64,000 nt of DNA from Lacihabitans soyangensis (GTDB lineage Bacteria; Bacteroidota; Bacteroidia; Cytophagales; Spirosomataceae). The DNA lies in assembly GCF_024343775.1 (NCBI RefSeq), contig NZ_RJUF01000185.1:1-64000 (forward strand), given 5' to 3'. Positions within the stretch are counted from its first letter, which is position 1. Each line of letters begins with the position of its first letter. Below the pieces are notes generated by a model. It did not search any database, was not told the origin of the DNA, and worked only from the letters and a program-made list of their open reading frames with translations. Positions 12,979 to 22,434 of this stretch are shown piece after piece. The translations under genes were made by a program, and so were the position numbers.

Positions 12979-14370
12979 TTATTTCTCAAACTTCAATTTC
13001 AATACATTCTCTCCTACTTTTTTGCCCATTTCTTGACCTTTGGTGAGGGCCTCTCTGAAATGTATGCCGCCGTAAAGTCTCGAAATACTGGTTTCATTGG
13101 CAGATTCCCAAAAACTGTTGAACTTTTTAGGCTCACCTACCCAGTATTTGGAATAATCTGTAAAACCCACATTTTCACCTAAAAGATTGGTTAAAATTGT
13201 AGCCATTGTGGCGGATTGCACCGAATGCCCCGATGGAAACTCTGGGAAGGGTGGCGTTAGAATAGCTGGTTCCCACTTAGAATCTATGTATTTTTTGATG
13301 TATGCACCTGGGCGAATCAAGTTGTGTTTGTATTTCGACTTCCAGGCCGCTATCATGGCGTCGTTTAGTCCTAAAGTCAACGAAACATACAGTTTTGCTG
13401 AAGAGTCTATTGAAACTGGATTGGTCCTTAGGAGTTGAGTCAAAATGGAGACCGAATGGCCCACAGCTGTATAAGTAAAAGTAGCAGCATCGTCCCAAAA
13501 GTTGGCAATATTCATTTTATCAGAACCAGCCGTCACTTCTTTTGAAGTATTATACACTTCCAAGGCATCTTTATAAAACCTAGAGTCTTTGTATTTGGAA
13601 AACTCAAAGTCGGGCTTAATATCAAAGTCGGTCTGATTCTCGGCTATGAAAGTGCGATTTAATCCCCATTTTGGGTGAAGTGGGCCCGTATTTTCCAAAT
13701 CAGCCACCCGATTGATTTCAAAACACGACTCGCAAGAAGGAAGCTTATAGTTCAGATCATAACTTCTAAAAAGTGCATTTTTTCCGCCATCTTTGGCTGC
13801 GTATTTTAGAACCATTTCGGCTATCGAAACCCCATAATTTTTTGATTTCAGGATAGCCAATTTTGACTGGCCTGCCGAAAATTTCGCATCAACAGAGTCT
13901 TTTAAGGCGGCAATTCGCTCCATCCAAATAAAAGGAGCTGCCACAAAAAACTCATCTACTGTCGTAAAAATGGCATTATTCAGAGCTAATTCTTTTATAA
14001 AATCAACACTATCGGTTTCGAATTCTTTTGGTTTTTCAAAACCTTGCAATTGACCCGATAACGAAGCTCGCTTTGAATAGGCCGGTAAAATAGACTCATA
14101 GGCCGCCAAATTGATGTAGGCCATAGAACGTGCTGCCACCAAAGGTGTATAACCAGTGGTCTGTTCTATCAAATCCAATATCAACAAATGCCATTTAACC
14201 TGTAAGTCTGAAGTGGTGAAATCGTAATTTTTGGCTGGCAAAGCGGTTTCGCTTAAAATCAATTGGGTGGTGTTACCTGCCTGAAATTCTCGTCGAACAG
14301 GTACTTGACCGAAGCTTAATTTTGCAACAAAAAATAGTAATATTGCAAAATAGATTTTATCCTTGTTCAA
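12979..14370 (-). CDS. Vanadium-dependent haloperoxidase / PAP2-like secreted protein
   Basis: The 463-residue protein has a signal peptide ending near SFGQ. The vanadate/phosphate pocket of the PAP2-haloperoxidase superfamily is complete: K-x6-RP in KYKHNLIRPGAYI, PSGH in FPEFPSGHSVQSA, and S-R-x3-G-x-H in SRLYGGIHFREA. The superfamily includes haloperoxidases and acid phosphatases, and these motifs do not decide between them. The gene lies 127 bp upstream of the PSD1 gene on the same strand and is divergent from polA (63 bp). Confidence 0.85.
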   Translation of the reverse strand: MNKDKIYFAILLFFVAKLSFGQVPVRREFQAGNTTQLILSETALPAKNYDFTTSDLQVKWHLLILDLIEQTTGYTPLVAARSMAYINLAAYESILPAYSKRASLSGQLQGFEKPKEFETDSVDFIKELALNNAIFTTVDEFFVAAPFIWMERIAALKDSVDAKFSAGQSKLAILKSKNYGVSIAEMVLKYAAKDGGKNALFRSYDLNYKLPSCESCFEINRVADLENTGPLHPKWGLNRTFIAENQTDFDIKPDFEFSKYKDSRFYKDALEVYNTSKEVTAGSDKMNIANFWDDAATFTYTAVGHSVSILTQLLRTNPVSIDSSAKLYVSLTLGLNDAMIAAWKSKYKHNLIRPGAYIKKYIDSKWEPAILTPPFPEFPSGHSVQSATMATILTNLLGENVGFTDYSKYWVGEPKKFNSFWESANETSISRLYGGIHFREALTKGQEMGKKVGENVLKLKFEK

Positions 14371-14433
14371 AATTTACGTATTTTGATTTTTTATTTAAAG
14401 CCGAATTTAATCATTGTCTCATAATTACTACTC

Positions 14434-17241
14434 ATGCGTTCTAAAAAATTATTTTTGCTCGATGCCATGGCATTGATTTACAGAGCCCATTTTGCTTTTA
14501 TCAAAAATCCAAGAATAACCTCAACAGGCGTGAATACAAGTGCTGTTTTTGGGTTTACCAACACCATGCTCGAGGTGATAAAAAAAGAAAAACCAACGCA
14601 TTTTGCCGTTTGTTTTGACACCAAGGCTCCTACTTTTAGGCATATAGATTTTCCTGAGTACAAAGCCCAAAGAGAAGCTCAACCTGAGGATATAACCACT
14701 GCCATACCTTTGGTAAAAAGACTGGTAAAGGCCATGAATATCCCATTGATAGAACTAGATGGTTTCGAGGCTGATGATGTGATTGGAACTTTGGCGAAGA
14801 AAGCTCCAAAAGACGAATTTGATGTCTTTATGTACACCCCTGATAAGGATTATGGCCAGTTAGTAGATGAGCATATTTTCTTGTACAAACCGGCATTTTT
14901 AGGAAATGGCATAGAAGTTATGGGTGTTCCTGAAATATTGGCGAAATGGGAAATCAGCAGAATTGACCAGGTAATTGACATGCTTGGGTTGATGGGTGAC
15001 AAAGTAGATAACATTCCGGGCATACCGGGTGTGGGAGAAAAAACGGCGGTAAAATTACTCCAAGAGTATGATTCTATTGAGGGTATATTGGCGAACGCTG
15101 ACAAAATACCGAATAAAATCGGGGAGAAAATTAGAGCTGGAAAAGAAAGTGCTTTGATGTCAAAACATTTGGCTCGTATCGAAATAAATGTACCTGTCGA
15201 ATTTGACGAGGAAGACCTCAAGATGTGTGAACCGAATACGGAGGAACTTTCAGCACTTCTTGATGAGTTGGAGTTTAGAACCTTGAAAACGAGATTGATC
15301 AAATCTGACGGCAGTAACCAAGACCTCAATAAACCAGAGACTAAAGACAAACCAAAAGCAGAAACCAATCAAATGTCGCTTTTTGGAGCTACTGAGGAGG
15401 AAGAAGTGGAAAAAGAAGTCAAAGAAAAAGATACTATTAACTCGGTCGTACACGATTATTATTTGATAGAAGGCAAAGAACAAAGAGCCGAATTGATAGA
15501 ATATTTAATGGCTCAAGACGAGATATGTTTTGACACAGAAACCACAGATGTTGATGCCATCGATGCCGAGATCGTCGGACTTTCATTCGCTTACCGAGCA
15601 AAAGAAGCATTTTATGTACCTTGCCCACCGCGTTTTGAAGAGGCAAAAGCGGTTTTGGAAGAATTCAGGTCAGTGTTTGAAAATGAGAAAATCATGAAAA
15701 TTGCTCAAAACCTGAAGTACGACTTGACCATTTTGAGCAATTATGGCATCGAGATCAAAGGAACTTTATACGACACCATGCTGGCACACTATATTGTGGA
15801 GCCGGAGCAAAGACATGGTATGGATTATTTGGCGATGAATTATCTCAACTACGAGCCGGTAAGTATAGAAACCCTGATAGGAGGCAAAGGCAAAAAACAA
15901 GGAAACATGCGAGATGTGCCGTTGGAGGCCATTAAAGAATATGCGGCTGAAGATGCTGACATTACGCTTCAGCTCAAAACCATTCTCGACAAAGAACTCA
16001 AAAAAACCAGCCAAGAAAAGTTGTTGTACGAAGTCGAAGTACCTCTGGTAAGTGTTTTGAGCAGTATGGAGCGTGAAGGGGTAAAACTTGACGTGCAAGC
16101 CCTACAAGATCTTTCAGATACTCTTCACAAAGATTTGGTGATTACTCAGTCAGAGATTTTTGAAATAGCTGGAATGGAATTCAATGTTGGTTCGCCCAAA
16201 CAATTGGGAGAGATTCTTTTCGAGAAAATGAAAATAGATGAGAAGCCTAAGAAAACGCCAACGGGTCAATATGCTACGGGTGAAGATGTACTGAGCAATT
16301 ACGAAGCCGAGCACGAAATCGTGAAGAAAATCTTAGATTTTAGGGAATTGAGCAAATTGAAGAGTACGTACGTAGAAGCCTTGCCACAGTTGATTTCGAA
16401 GAAAACGGGAAGAATACATACTTCATATAATCAAGCAGTTACAGCAACTGGACGTTTGAGTTCAACCAATCCAAACCTACAGAATATTCCGATAAGAACC
16501 GAGCGAGGACGTGAAATACGTAAGGCATTCATTCCACGTGATAGCGATCATTTGATACTTTCTGCCGATTACTCTCAAATAGAATTACGGATAATGGCAG
16601 CCTTTAGCGAGGACGCAAGTATGGTGGAAGCCTTTAACCAAGGCATTGATATTCACTCCACTACAGCCGCAAAAGTATTTGGTGTAGAATTGGCGGATGT
16701 CAATTCTGACATGCGTAGAAAGGCTAAAATGGTAAACTTCGGTATCATTTATGGTATTTCGGCTTTCGGTTTGGCTCAAAGATTGGGTATTCCGAGAGGT
16801 GAGGCAAAAGATATCATAGACGCCTATTTCACACAGTTTCCAAACGTGAAAACCTTTATGGACGAATGTATCAATAAAGCCAGAGAAACAGAATACGTTG
16901 AGACCATATTAGGTAGAAGGAGATATTTGAGAGATATCAACTCAAGAAACCAAACCAATAGAGGTTTTGCAGAAAGAAATGCTATAAATGCACCTATTCA
17001 AGGTTCGGCAGCCGATATGATAAAAGTGGCGATGATAAATATCCACGATTTTATGAAAGCTGAAAAGCTAAAATCAAAGATGATATTGCAGGTACATGAC
17101 GAATTGGTTTTTGATGCTCACATTTCAGAAATTGAATATCTAAAAGAAAAAGTGGATTATTTCATGGTAAATGCCATTCCGATGAAAGTGAAGATAGAAA
17201 CAGGCATAGGAGTTGGTAAAAACTGGCTGGAGGCACATTGA
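14434..17241 (+). CDS. polA: DNA polymerase I
   Basis: Repairs and fills DNA gaps and removes Okazaki primers. The 935 residues give three domains. The 5'-3' exonuclease (about residues 1-290) has GFEADDVIGTLA and the helix-hairpin-helix GIPGVGEKTAVKLL. The 3'-5' exonuclease has an intact Exo I motif, FDTETT with D367 and E369, so proofreading is probably retained. The polymerase has motif A SADYSQIELR (D712), motif B RRKAKMVNFGIIYG and motif C QVHDELVFD (D889). Residues 300-345 form a charged linker rich in Glu and Lys. A strong terminator follows. Confidence 0.98.
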   Translation: MRSKKLFLLDAMALIYRAHFAFIKNPRITSTGVNTSAVFGFTNTMLEVIKKEKPTHFAVCFDTKAPTFRHIDFPEYKAQREAQPEDITTAIPLVKRLVKAMNIPLIELDGFEADDVIGTLAKKAPKDEFDVFMYTPDKDYGQLVDEHIFLYKPAFLGNGIEVMGVPEILAKWEISRIDQVIDMLGLMGDKVDNIPGIPGVGEKTAVKLLQEYDSIEGILANADKIPNKIGEKIRAGKESALMSKHLARIEINVPVEFDEEDLKMCEPNTEELSALLDELEFRTLKTRLIKSDGSNQDLNKPETKDKPKAETNQMSLFGATEEEEVEKEVKEKDTINSVVHDYYLIEGKEQRAELIEYLMAQDEICFDTETTDVDAIDAEIVGLSFAYRAKEAFYVPCPPRFEEAKAVLEEFRSVFENEKIMKIAQNLKYDLTILSNYGIEIKGTLYDTMLAHYIVEPEQRHGMDYLAMNYLNYEPVSIETLIGGKGKKQGNMRDVPLEAIKEYAAEDADITLQLKTILDKELKKTSQEKLLYEVEVPLVSVLSSMEREGVKLDVQALQDLSDTLHKDLVITQSEIFEIAGMEFNVGSPKQLGEILFEKMKIDEKPKKTPTGQYATGEDVLSNYEAEHEIVKKILDFRELSKLKSTYVEALPQLISKKTGRIHTSYNQAVTATGRLSSTNPNLQNIPIRTERGREIRKAFIPRDSDHLILSADYSQIELRIMAAFSEDASMVEAFNQGIDIHSTTAAKVFGVELADVNSDMRRKAKMVNFGIIYGISAFGLAQRLGIPRGEAKDIIDAYFTQFPNVKTFMDECINKARETEYVETILGRRRYLRDINSRNQTNRGFAERNAINAPIQGSAADMIKVAMINIHDFMKAEKLKSKMILQVHDELVFDAHISEIEYLKEKVDYFMVNAIPMKVKIETGIGVGKNWLEAH

Positions 17242-17268
17242 ATTATTAAAATTTTTGATTCAGATTTT

Positions 17269-17303
17269 AAAAGAGGAAAGCGGACACGTCTTCCTCTTTT
17301 TTT
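17269..17303 (+). terminator. Intrinsic terminator after polA
   Basis: AAAAGAGGAA pairs with TTCCTCTTTT (10 bp) around a 12-nt loop and continues into a T-run, 28 bp after the polA stop. Confidence 0.85.
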
Positions 17304-17335
17304 ATTGCGTATTATTTCAAAAATACCCTAAAACA

Positions 17336-17437
17336 GTGACCATCGTCATAGGAATATTCACGATTGTTTTGGTCATTTATATTGAAATGAAGAAAAAGAA
17401 AAAAGGCATTCTCAATATAAATAATGAAAGATTTTAA
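17336..17437 (+). CDS. Possible small single-helix membrane protein (GTG start)
   Basis: A 33-residue frame reads a clean transmembrane helix (TIVIGIFTIVLVIYIE) followed by a basic tail (MKKKKKG). It ends by overlapping the first 14 bases of the next gene. The frame has no ATG before the helix; GTG at 17336 is the nearest plausible start, with only a weak upstream site. It may be a real translationally coupled micro-protein or simply an open frame. Low confidence. Confidence 0.25.
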   Translation: MTIVIGIFTIVLVIYIEMKKKKKGILNINNERF

Positions 17438-17888
17438 AACTCTGAACCTTTGGCCGTACAAGTTCAAAAAATGGTCTATTCCATTGATTATAATTGGAAT
17501 AGCGTTTCTTACAGCATACCAAAAAGGCATTAAACCCGAGTGGGGGAATATCAAAGTTTTTGCTGTGGCTAGCACTTATCTCGAAAACCGGTTTCTTCAA
17601 ATAGTACAAACCAACTTAATGGATGAAATAGGTTTTGTCTGTTTGATGTCAGGAATTGGGTTGTTGATTTTAACACAAGAAATTAACGAAAAATTAGTCT
17701 TTAATGAATATCGGCTTAGAGCATTTATAATCGCTTTGAAAATAACACTGGGTATATGGTTGGTTAGTTACCTTGTTCTTTTTGGCTATATTATTTTCCC
17801 TGTTTCAATGCTCATGTTCCTTATTTTTCTAGTCGTTTATTATGCATCTTTTAGATATCTCAAAAGCGAACTTTATTTTAAAAACTAA
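17424..17888 (+). CDS. Hypothetical membrane protein
   Basis: 154 residues with three or four hydrophobic segments: about 18-33, 68-84, 100-125 and 126-145. The N-terminus is charged and the C-terminus is basic and aromatic. I do not recognise a family. It lies 11 bp upstream of a lipoprotein gene on the same strand, so the two are probably co-transcribed from a promoter after the polA terminator. Confidence 0.65.
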   Translation: MKDFKTLNLWPYKFKKWSIPLIIIGIAFLTAYQKGIKPEWGNIKVFAVASTYLENRFLQIVQTNLMDEIGFVCLMSGIGLLILTQEINEKLVFNEYRLRAFIIALKITLGIWLVSYLVLFGYIIFPVSMLMFLIFLVVYYASFRYLKSELYFKN

Positions 17889-17899
17889 ACAATAAAATT

Positions 17900-18535
17900 A
17901 TGAAAACTAAACTAGTTTTGGTCTCTGCCCTACTTTTTTCAACCATAAGTTCTTGTGACTTAATTGAATCCATAAAGCCCAATGGCGACCTCGGTGGAAC
18001 GCAGTCGGCAATGGGTGAAGTCGGGAATACCTTTAGTTTGGGTACGATTTCGGGCATAAGTTCTGCTACAGCGGAGGTAAAAACCTTAAATTCTGGCATA
18101 AGTACCATTACTGCTTCTGCCACAATTTCAGATCCAACCCTATTGACCATAGCGAAAAATATCCCTGACCTCATCGTTGATGGAAACAAAGTGAGCGTTA
18201 CCAAAAAATATAGAATTACCGACGAAGGAATTCAAAATGTTTATGAGGATGGAAACTTCACACTCGTAAAATACAGCGATAAAGTGGGTCAAAAATACAC
18301 ACACAAAGTAGATGGAAAAACTGTGACAAGAGAAATAGAATATATCTCGACAGACAATGAGTATCCTTATGGTTTTATGGAAATAAAAGTCATGAAAATA
18401 GCCGAAACAGGAAGAGGAATAGCTGGAGTTTCCAAAATAGAATACATTACCAATCACAAATTTGGTTTGGTTGGATTTAAAACGTATTTCGAAGATGGAA
18501 GTTCTAAAGAGGTGCGGTTTTACAGCAAAGTTTAA
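17900..18535 (+). CDS. Hypothetical lipoprotein
   Basis: 211 residues with a lipoprotein signal and lipobox cysteine C19 (STISSCD). A Ser/Thr/Gly-rich spacer follows, then about 140 residues of predicted beta-strands with many charged residues, ending KTYFEDGSSKEVRFYSKV. No recognised family. It is probably co-transcribed with the preceding membrane protein gene. Confidence 0.7.
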   Translation: MKTKLVLVSALLFSTISSCDLIESIKPNGDLGGTQSAMGEVGNTFSLGTISGISSATAEVKTLNSGISTITASATISDPTLLTIAKNIPDLIVDGNKVSVTKKYRITDEGIQNVYEDGNFTLVKYSDKVGQKYTHKVDGKTVTREIEYISTDNEYPYGFMEIKVMKIAETGRGIAGVSKIEYITNHKFGLVGFKTYFEDGSSKEVRFYSKV

Positions 18536-18540
18536 AGCAA

Positions 18541-18583
18541 AAAAGCTCCGAATACATGAAAATTGCCTTCGTGCATTCGGGGC
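18541..18583 (-). terminator. Hairpin terminator for the 18.6-19.4 kb gene
   Basis: GCTCCGAAT pairs with ATTCGGGGC (one wobble), with a second inner pairing CATGAA/TTCGTG. On the minus strand the stem runs into six T residues. It lies in the convergent gap and may also help end the plus-strand lipoprotein gene. Confidence 0.7.
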
Positions 18584-18597
18584 AAATTCAAATCTTT

Positions 18598-19362
18598 CTA
18601 CTTCGTAAGTGTTAATACCACACGACTTTTTTCAACCCCATTTTCTTCCAAAACCAACTCAAAGCTATCTTGGTCGCAGTTTTCACAGGCTTCTTGATTG
18701 AGGATGGTATATTTCCAATTGTTATTCGTAAAAGTCCAAAAAGTAGAGCCCATGGTACCTTCATGCACCTCCTCCCCTTTTAATATTACCAAATCAGGTT
18801 TTTGGCTAATGGGCTTGCCTTTGCTCCAAGATGCATAGCGGAGGTCACCATTCTGAAGTCTATCCACACGCACCATCAGATTTTTTGACTTACCAACAAA
18901 AACATTGCTCTCCCATTGGTTTACCGAAGGATGAATAACCGATTGAATCATTTTCGTTAGCGACTTTTCTAAAGACATTTCCTTTTCTGAAAAATAATTT
19001 ATACTTACTATTCCAGATTCGTCGTACCAGATTTCACCATGAAAAACATCTCCAACCATTCCATATAAGCCATTTTTCACGAAAACTTCCTTCTGATTGA
19101 ACTTAGGAACCAACTTCTTGAATTTGGCATCAAAAAGATTAGGATAATAAGCCACAAATTCCTTGGCGTTTTTAATGTTTGGTATTGGATTAGGCCTTTG
19201 AAGTGGATAATTAACAAATTTGGCCAATTCTGCAGCCTTATTTTGGTTTATCAAATTCAGAATCTTTTTACCCAACACTAAACCAGCTTTCGGGTCTTGG
19301 GCAAACGTTTGATCAGAAAAAAGCAATAGACCAAGCCAAAAAGCAACAAAAATTCTCATCAT
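18598..19362 (-). CDS. Hypothetical secreted protein
   Basis: 254 residues with a signal peptide (hydrophobic core about 4-18, cleavage near TFAQ). The mature part has an alpha-helical first half with an NTF2-like feel (ILNLINQNKAAELAKFVNYPL, VGDVFHGEIWYDESGIVSINYF). The C-terminal half is beta-rich with a CENCDQD cysteine pair that could form a disulfide. I do not recognise a named family. Single gene, closed by the hairpin beyond its stop. Confidence 0.65.
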   Translation of the reverse strand: MMRIFVAFWLGLLLFSDQTFAQDPKAGLVLGKKILNLINQNKAAELAKFVNYPLQRPNPIPNIKNAKEFVAYYPNLFDAKFKKLVPKFNQKEVFVKNGLYGMVGDVFHGEIWYDESGIVSINYFSEKEMSLEKSLTKMIQSVIHPSVNQWESNVFVGKSKNLMVRVDRLQNGDLRYASWSKGKPISQKPDLVILKGEEVHEGTMGSTFWTFTNNNWKYTILNQEACENCDQDSFELVLEENGVEKSRVVLTLTK

Positions 19363-19433
19363 CGATACAAAAATTAATGGTGCAAATTACTATAAAATTT
19401 AGCCTTCAGAATTTTTTGCTCGCAAAAATCATA

Positions 19434-19471
19434 ACAAAAAATGCCATTCTTGAAAATTCAAAAATGGCATT
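19434..19471 (-). terminator. Long hairpin terminator after the cytochrome c gene
   Basis: AATGCCATT pairs with AATGGCATT, and inside it TTGAA pairs with TTCAA across a two-base loop, with a single mismatch between the arms. On the minus strand it is followed by a six-T run. Strong rho-independent terminator. Confidence 0.88.
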
Positions 19472-19493
19472 CTTTGTAAAATTTAACCTCAAA

Positions 19494-20090
19494 CTACATC
19501 TTATCTGGTGTGATTGGAGCCGGTACAACGTTTTTAACAGGTTTTAAACTTTTCAGATACATAAACATGGCATGTGCATCCTCGTCCTTGATGTTTCTAT
19601 AATTCTGCCAAGGCATCGGGGGTAGCAGCATTCTTTCAGAATCCAGACCTTTGTATCGACCTTCTTTAATAGCTTTTTTGAATTGTTCCTCCGTCCAGTT
19701 CCCAATTCCAGTTTCGTCGGGTGTTATGTTGGCCGCAAAAGTGACTCCCCACGGGCCCGCACCCGCGGCGAGATCGGGGTAAAAGACCGCAAAGCCCTCT
19801 TTAATTTTCTTTTCATCAAACTTGACAATTGGCCGATCCGAAGGATAACCCGATAACAAAAGCTCTTGAATGACTTCAGGTCCATTGGGACCCATTTTTT
19901 TGGGAGAGTGGCAGTCATTACAACCCATAATTCCAACTAAATATTCGCCTTTTTTCACTACATCTTCAGGGCGTTCCTCCGCTTCTACGACTTGTTCAGC
20001 GGCTTGTTCTTGTTTTGAGCTACACGAAATGGAATAAAAGGCAATGCTTGTACAGAGCAAAATTGCCAAAGGGTAAAATTTTCCTTTCAT
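19494..20090 (-). CDS. Monohaem cytochrome c lipoprotein
   Basis: 198 residues with a lipoprotein signal (lipobox C23), a Gln/Glu-rich linker and one class I cytochrome c domain. Haem is attached at CNDCH (C57, C60, H61), and LLPPMPW supplies the likely axial methionine. The spacing resembles the c-type subunits of membrane alcohol/aldehyde dehydrogenases, but no dehydrogenase is adjacent. It is probably an envelope-anchored electron carrier. Single gene with its own terminator. Confidence 0.85.
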   Translation of the reverse strand: MKGKFYPLAILLCTSIAFYSISCSSKQEQAAEQVVEAEERPEDVVKKGEYLVGIMGCNDCHSPKKMGPNGPEVIQELLLSGYPSDRPIVKFDEKKIKEGFAVFYPDLAAGAGPWGVTFAANITPDETGIGNWTEEQFKKAIKEGRYKGLDSERMLLPPMPWQNYRNIKDEDAHAMFMYLKSLKPVKNVVPAPITPDKM

Positions 20091-20299
20091 TTTCAGGGGT
20101 TTAAAAGTGAGTCAATTAGGGACGGCAGATTTCATGGCTCTACCATTTCGGATTCAATTTTATACAAAAAGAAAATATTTACCACTTAATTAATTAAAAA
20201 TCTGGGTAATTTTTTATCGAGCGTAATTTTTAAGCCGAAAATCAGATACATAAATCATAATAAGCTTTGTAATATCTTAAAAAAGAACAGTTAAGAAAC

Positions 20300-21439
20300 T
20301 CAGTTCTGGTTTTGAGACTTTACCCATTCAATGATTATAGGATATAAGTCGGGGATAGTTTCTCCTTTACTCTTGTTGCTGTATAGGTCTTTTAACTCCT
20401 TGTAGAAATCAGAAAATCGATAATACTTCCTACGGTTCTCCATTAAAGAAATCCTTGCATTTTCTATAACTTTTTGATCTTCAGGGCCAAATTTATCCAT
20501 AGTATAAAGCAAGTAAACCGCATGAGTCATATACTCATTAAAAACTTTATAACCAGTACTATAATTACCTTGACCTGAATTCAACTTTAGCCATTTTGAC
20601 ATATTCTCACTACCCATAATGACATTCAAATCATCCTTAAACCTGTCGCTAACTGGGTTGACGTAATTGTGATCTATTTCGGTCATAATTATGCCCGTGT
20701 ATCTGCCTCGATTTTGTGCGGTATTTGTCTCATAATCTCTGGCATCTGCCACCCACATAACGCACTTTTTACCTCCTCTAGCATTAAACCTCCGTGTAAA
20801 ATGAACGCCTCCCATCAATGGACTCACCACAATATCATAAAAATCATATCTCGCAGGAAATTGCTCCTCCAACCATCTTTGTTGTTGATCAACTTCAGAG
20901 AAGGCTCTTACCTTTTCTAAATTTTGCTGATAATATTCAGAATGATCCTGGTAAAAACCCTCAAAGTTGGTTTCTTTGGCAAATCGAGTAAGATCTTTCC
21001 TTTTGATATTTTTGGAAATGCTGTATTGCAGTCTATGCATTAAAGGATATTTAAAATCTCTTCTAAATTTTCCCTTTCGCCATTCGGTATTATATGCCAA
21101 ATGGAGGTTGTGCCGATAAATATTGGCTGATTCCTTTAGCGATTTGTTGAGTTTCTGAACCAAGGGATGCGACCGATACTTACCAAAATAAGCCATAACA
21201 TCTTGATAATAAACGCCCTCTGAATCAATGAGTAGTTTATGAATATTTTCGTTACCCGCATAAATACTTGTGTCGGTAAGTGCAAACAAAATGTGCATCA
21301 GTTCATAGGACTCAGGGCAGGTATAAGTGGTGTTCAAATGCTTTACCGTAACCTCACCTTTTGAAGTTTGGCACGTACTTTTGTGAGAACTAAAAACAAA
21401 AAAAAGTAATACTGAGAACAATTTAAAAACACATTTCAT
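20300..21439 (-). CDS. DUF4932-like secreted protein (metallopeptidase-related)
   Basis: 379 residues with a signal peptide ending near residue 23. The region starting YELMHILFALTDTS matches my memory of the Bacteroidota DUF4932 family. A motif TEIDHNYVNP (E254, H257) sits where a zinc-peptidase HExxH would be expected, but Thr253 replaces the first histidine. It may be an inactive relative or use another ligand. It lies 23 bp downstream of a minus-strand membrane protein gene, so they may share a transcript. The family call is tentative. Confidence 0.6.
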   Translation of the reverse strand: MKCVFKLFSVLLFFVFSSHKSTCQTSKGEVTVKHLNTTYTCPESYELMHILFALTDTSIYAGNENIHKLLIDSEGVYYQDVMAYFGKYRSHPLVQKLNKSLKESANIYRHNLHLAYNTEWRKGKFRRDFKYPLMHRLQYSISKNIKRKDLTRFAKETNFEGFYQDHSEYYQQNLEKVRAFSEVDQQQRWLEEQFPARYDFYDIVVSPLMGGVHFTRRFNARGGKKCVMWVADARDYETNTAQNRGRYTGIIMTEIDHNYVNPVSDRFKDDLNVIMGSENMSKWLKLNSGQGNYSTGYKVFNEYMTHAVYLLYTMDKFGPEDQKVIENARISLMENRRKYYRFSDFYKELKDLYSNKSKGETIPDLYPIIIEWVKSQNQN

Positions 21440-21462
21440 TGAATATCAATTATTTATAATTA

Positions 21463-22050
21463 TTAAAATAGGTACAGTTCAGTTTTTTTAAACCTCAGAC
21501 CAGGGTCATTAATCTCCGTGGTTTCAAAAATGAAATTAATTAAAGAGAAAGTGCCTTCATACACCTTCAACTGGCTATATACCGTCATACCCAGTAGTTT
21601 CCATTGTAGAATTCCATGAACCGTGTATTTGAGCATATTGTGGTTATTTACAGTTTTGTATTCAACATTTTGAACCTGCCAATTTAAACCCGAAACCAAT
21701 CCTACTAAGCCAGAATAATCAGTAAGTTCAACTTGTCCATTGCCTTTATCAGAAACTAGGACGTTCAAGTGAATTTGTGTCAAAAGTCCGTTTTCCAATT
21801 CAATTCTCTTCAAACCAGAACCTTGCGGCAAATTACTGCCCGTTACTACCTTACGATTTTCTTGATTGATGGAAACAATATTTTTTTTATGTTTTTTGGG
21901 GGAGGTCATAAATGACAGTAAACCAAAAATAAAAACTACTAAGGCAAAACCACTTAAGTGTTTAATACCTAAAAGAATAACCTTGAAGCCTACAAAAATA
22001 AAATAAAGAAATAATCCGATATTGAGCAAACTCCAGAAAAACATAGTCAT
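21463..22050 (-). CDS. Hypothetical membrane protein
   Basis: 195 residues with two N-terminal hydrophobic helices (about 4-22 and 34-48) and a basic loop SPKKHKK. The soluble C-terminal domain is beta-rich (about 60-195) and probably outside the membrane. No recognised family. The ATG two codons later (MFFW) could equally be the start. Same strand as, and 23 bp from, the DUF4932-like gene. Confidence 0.6.
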   Translation of the reverse strand: MTMFFWSLLNIGLFLYFIFVGFKVILLGIKHLSGFALVVFIFGLLSFMTSPKKHKKNIVSINQENRKVVTGSNLPQGSGLKRIELENGLLTQIHLNVLVSDKGNGQVELTDYSGLVGLVSGLNWQVQNVEYKTVNNHNMLKYTVHGILQWKLLGMTVYSQLKVYEGTFSLINFIFETTEINDPGLRFKKTELYLF

Positions 22051-22434
22051 GTTGATAGCAATGGTTTAAGAAGGTGATTTTGAATTATTGTGAAATATTA
22101 AAAGCAAAATCGAAATCTATGATAGTAAACGCACAAAAAATTTAAAAGAAGTTCAAACAAATAATTATTGAGAACAAGTTGGCCAACGAGATGACATTTT
22201 ATGAAGCGAGAATGTTTCCAATTAATTATAACCATGCCAAACTAGTTTATACAATAGAAGGAAGAATGATAATTAATTTTGAAAAAATAGCAGCCCTAAG
22301 TATTTCACTATACATTGTGATTGACTTTAACTCGAAAAATATTACTTTTCTACTATTTCTTTGTTGATTTTTAATTTTTTGAATGAAAAAAAAGTTAAAA
22401 ATATTTTTTGTCCTGAAAAAATATTTTCATTTAC
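22051..22434. other. AT-rich divergent intergenic region before the DAC operon
   Basis: 384 bp between a minus-strand membrane protein gene and the first ORF of the carbon-accumulation operon. It must hold two outward promoters. A 62-codon open frame here has no family resemblance and I treat it as chance. No RNA gene seen. Confidence 0.45.

Noticed and set aside
22179-22367. 62-codon open frame before the DAC operon
   Set aside because: AT-rich, no signal, no family resemblance and no neighbour link; likely chance.
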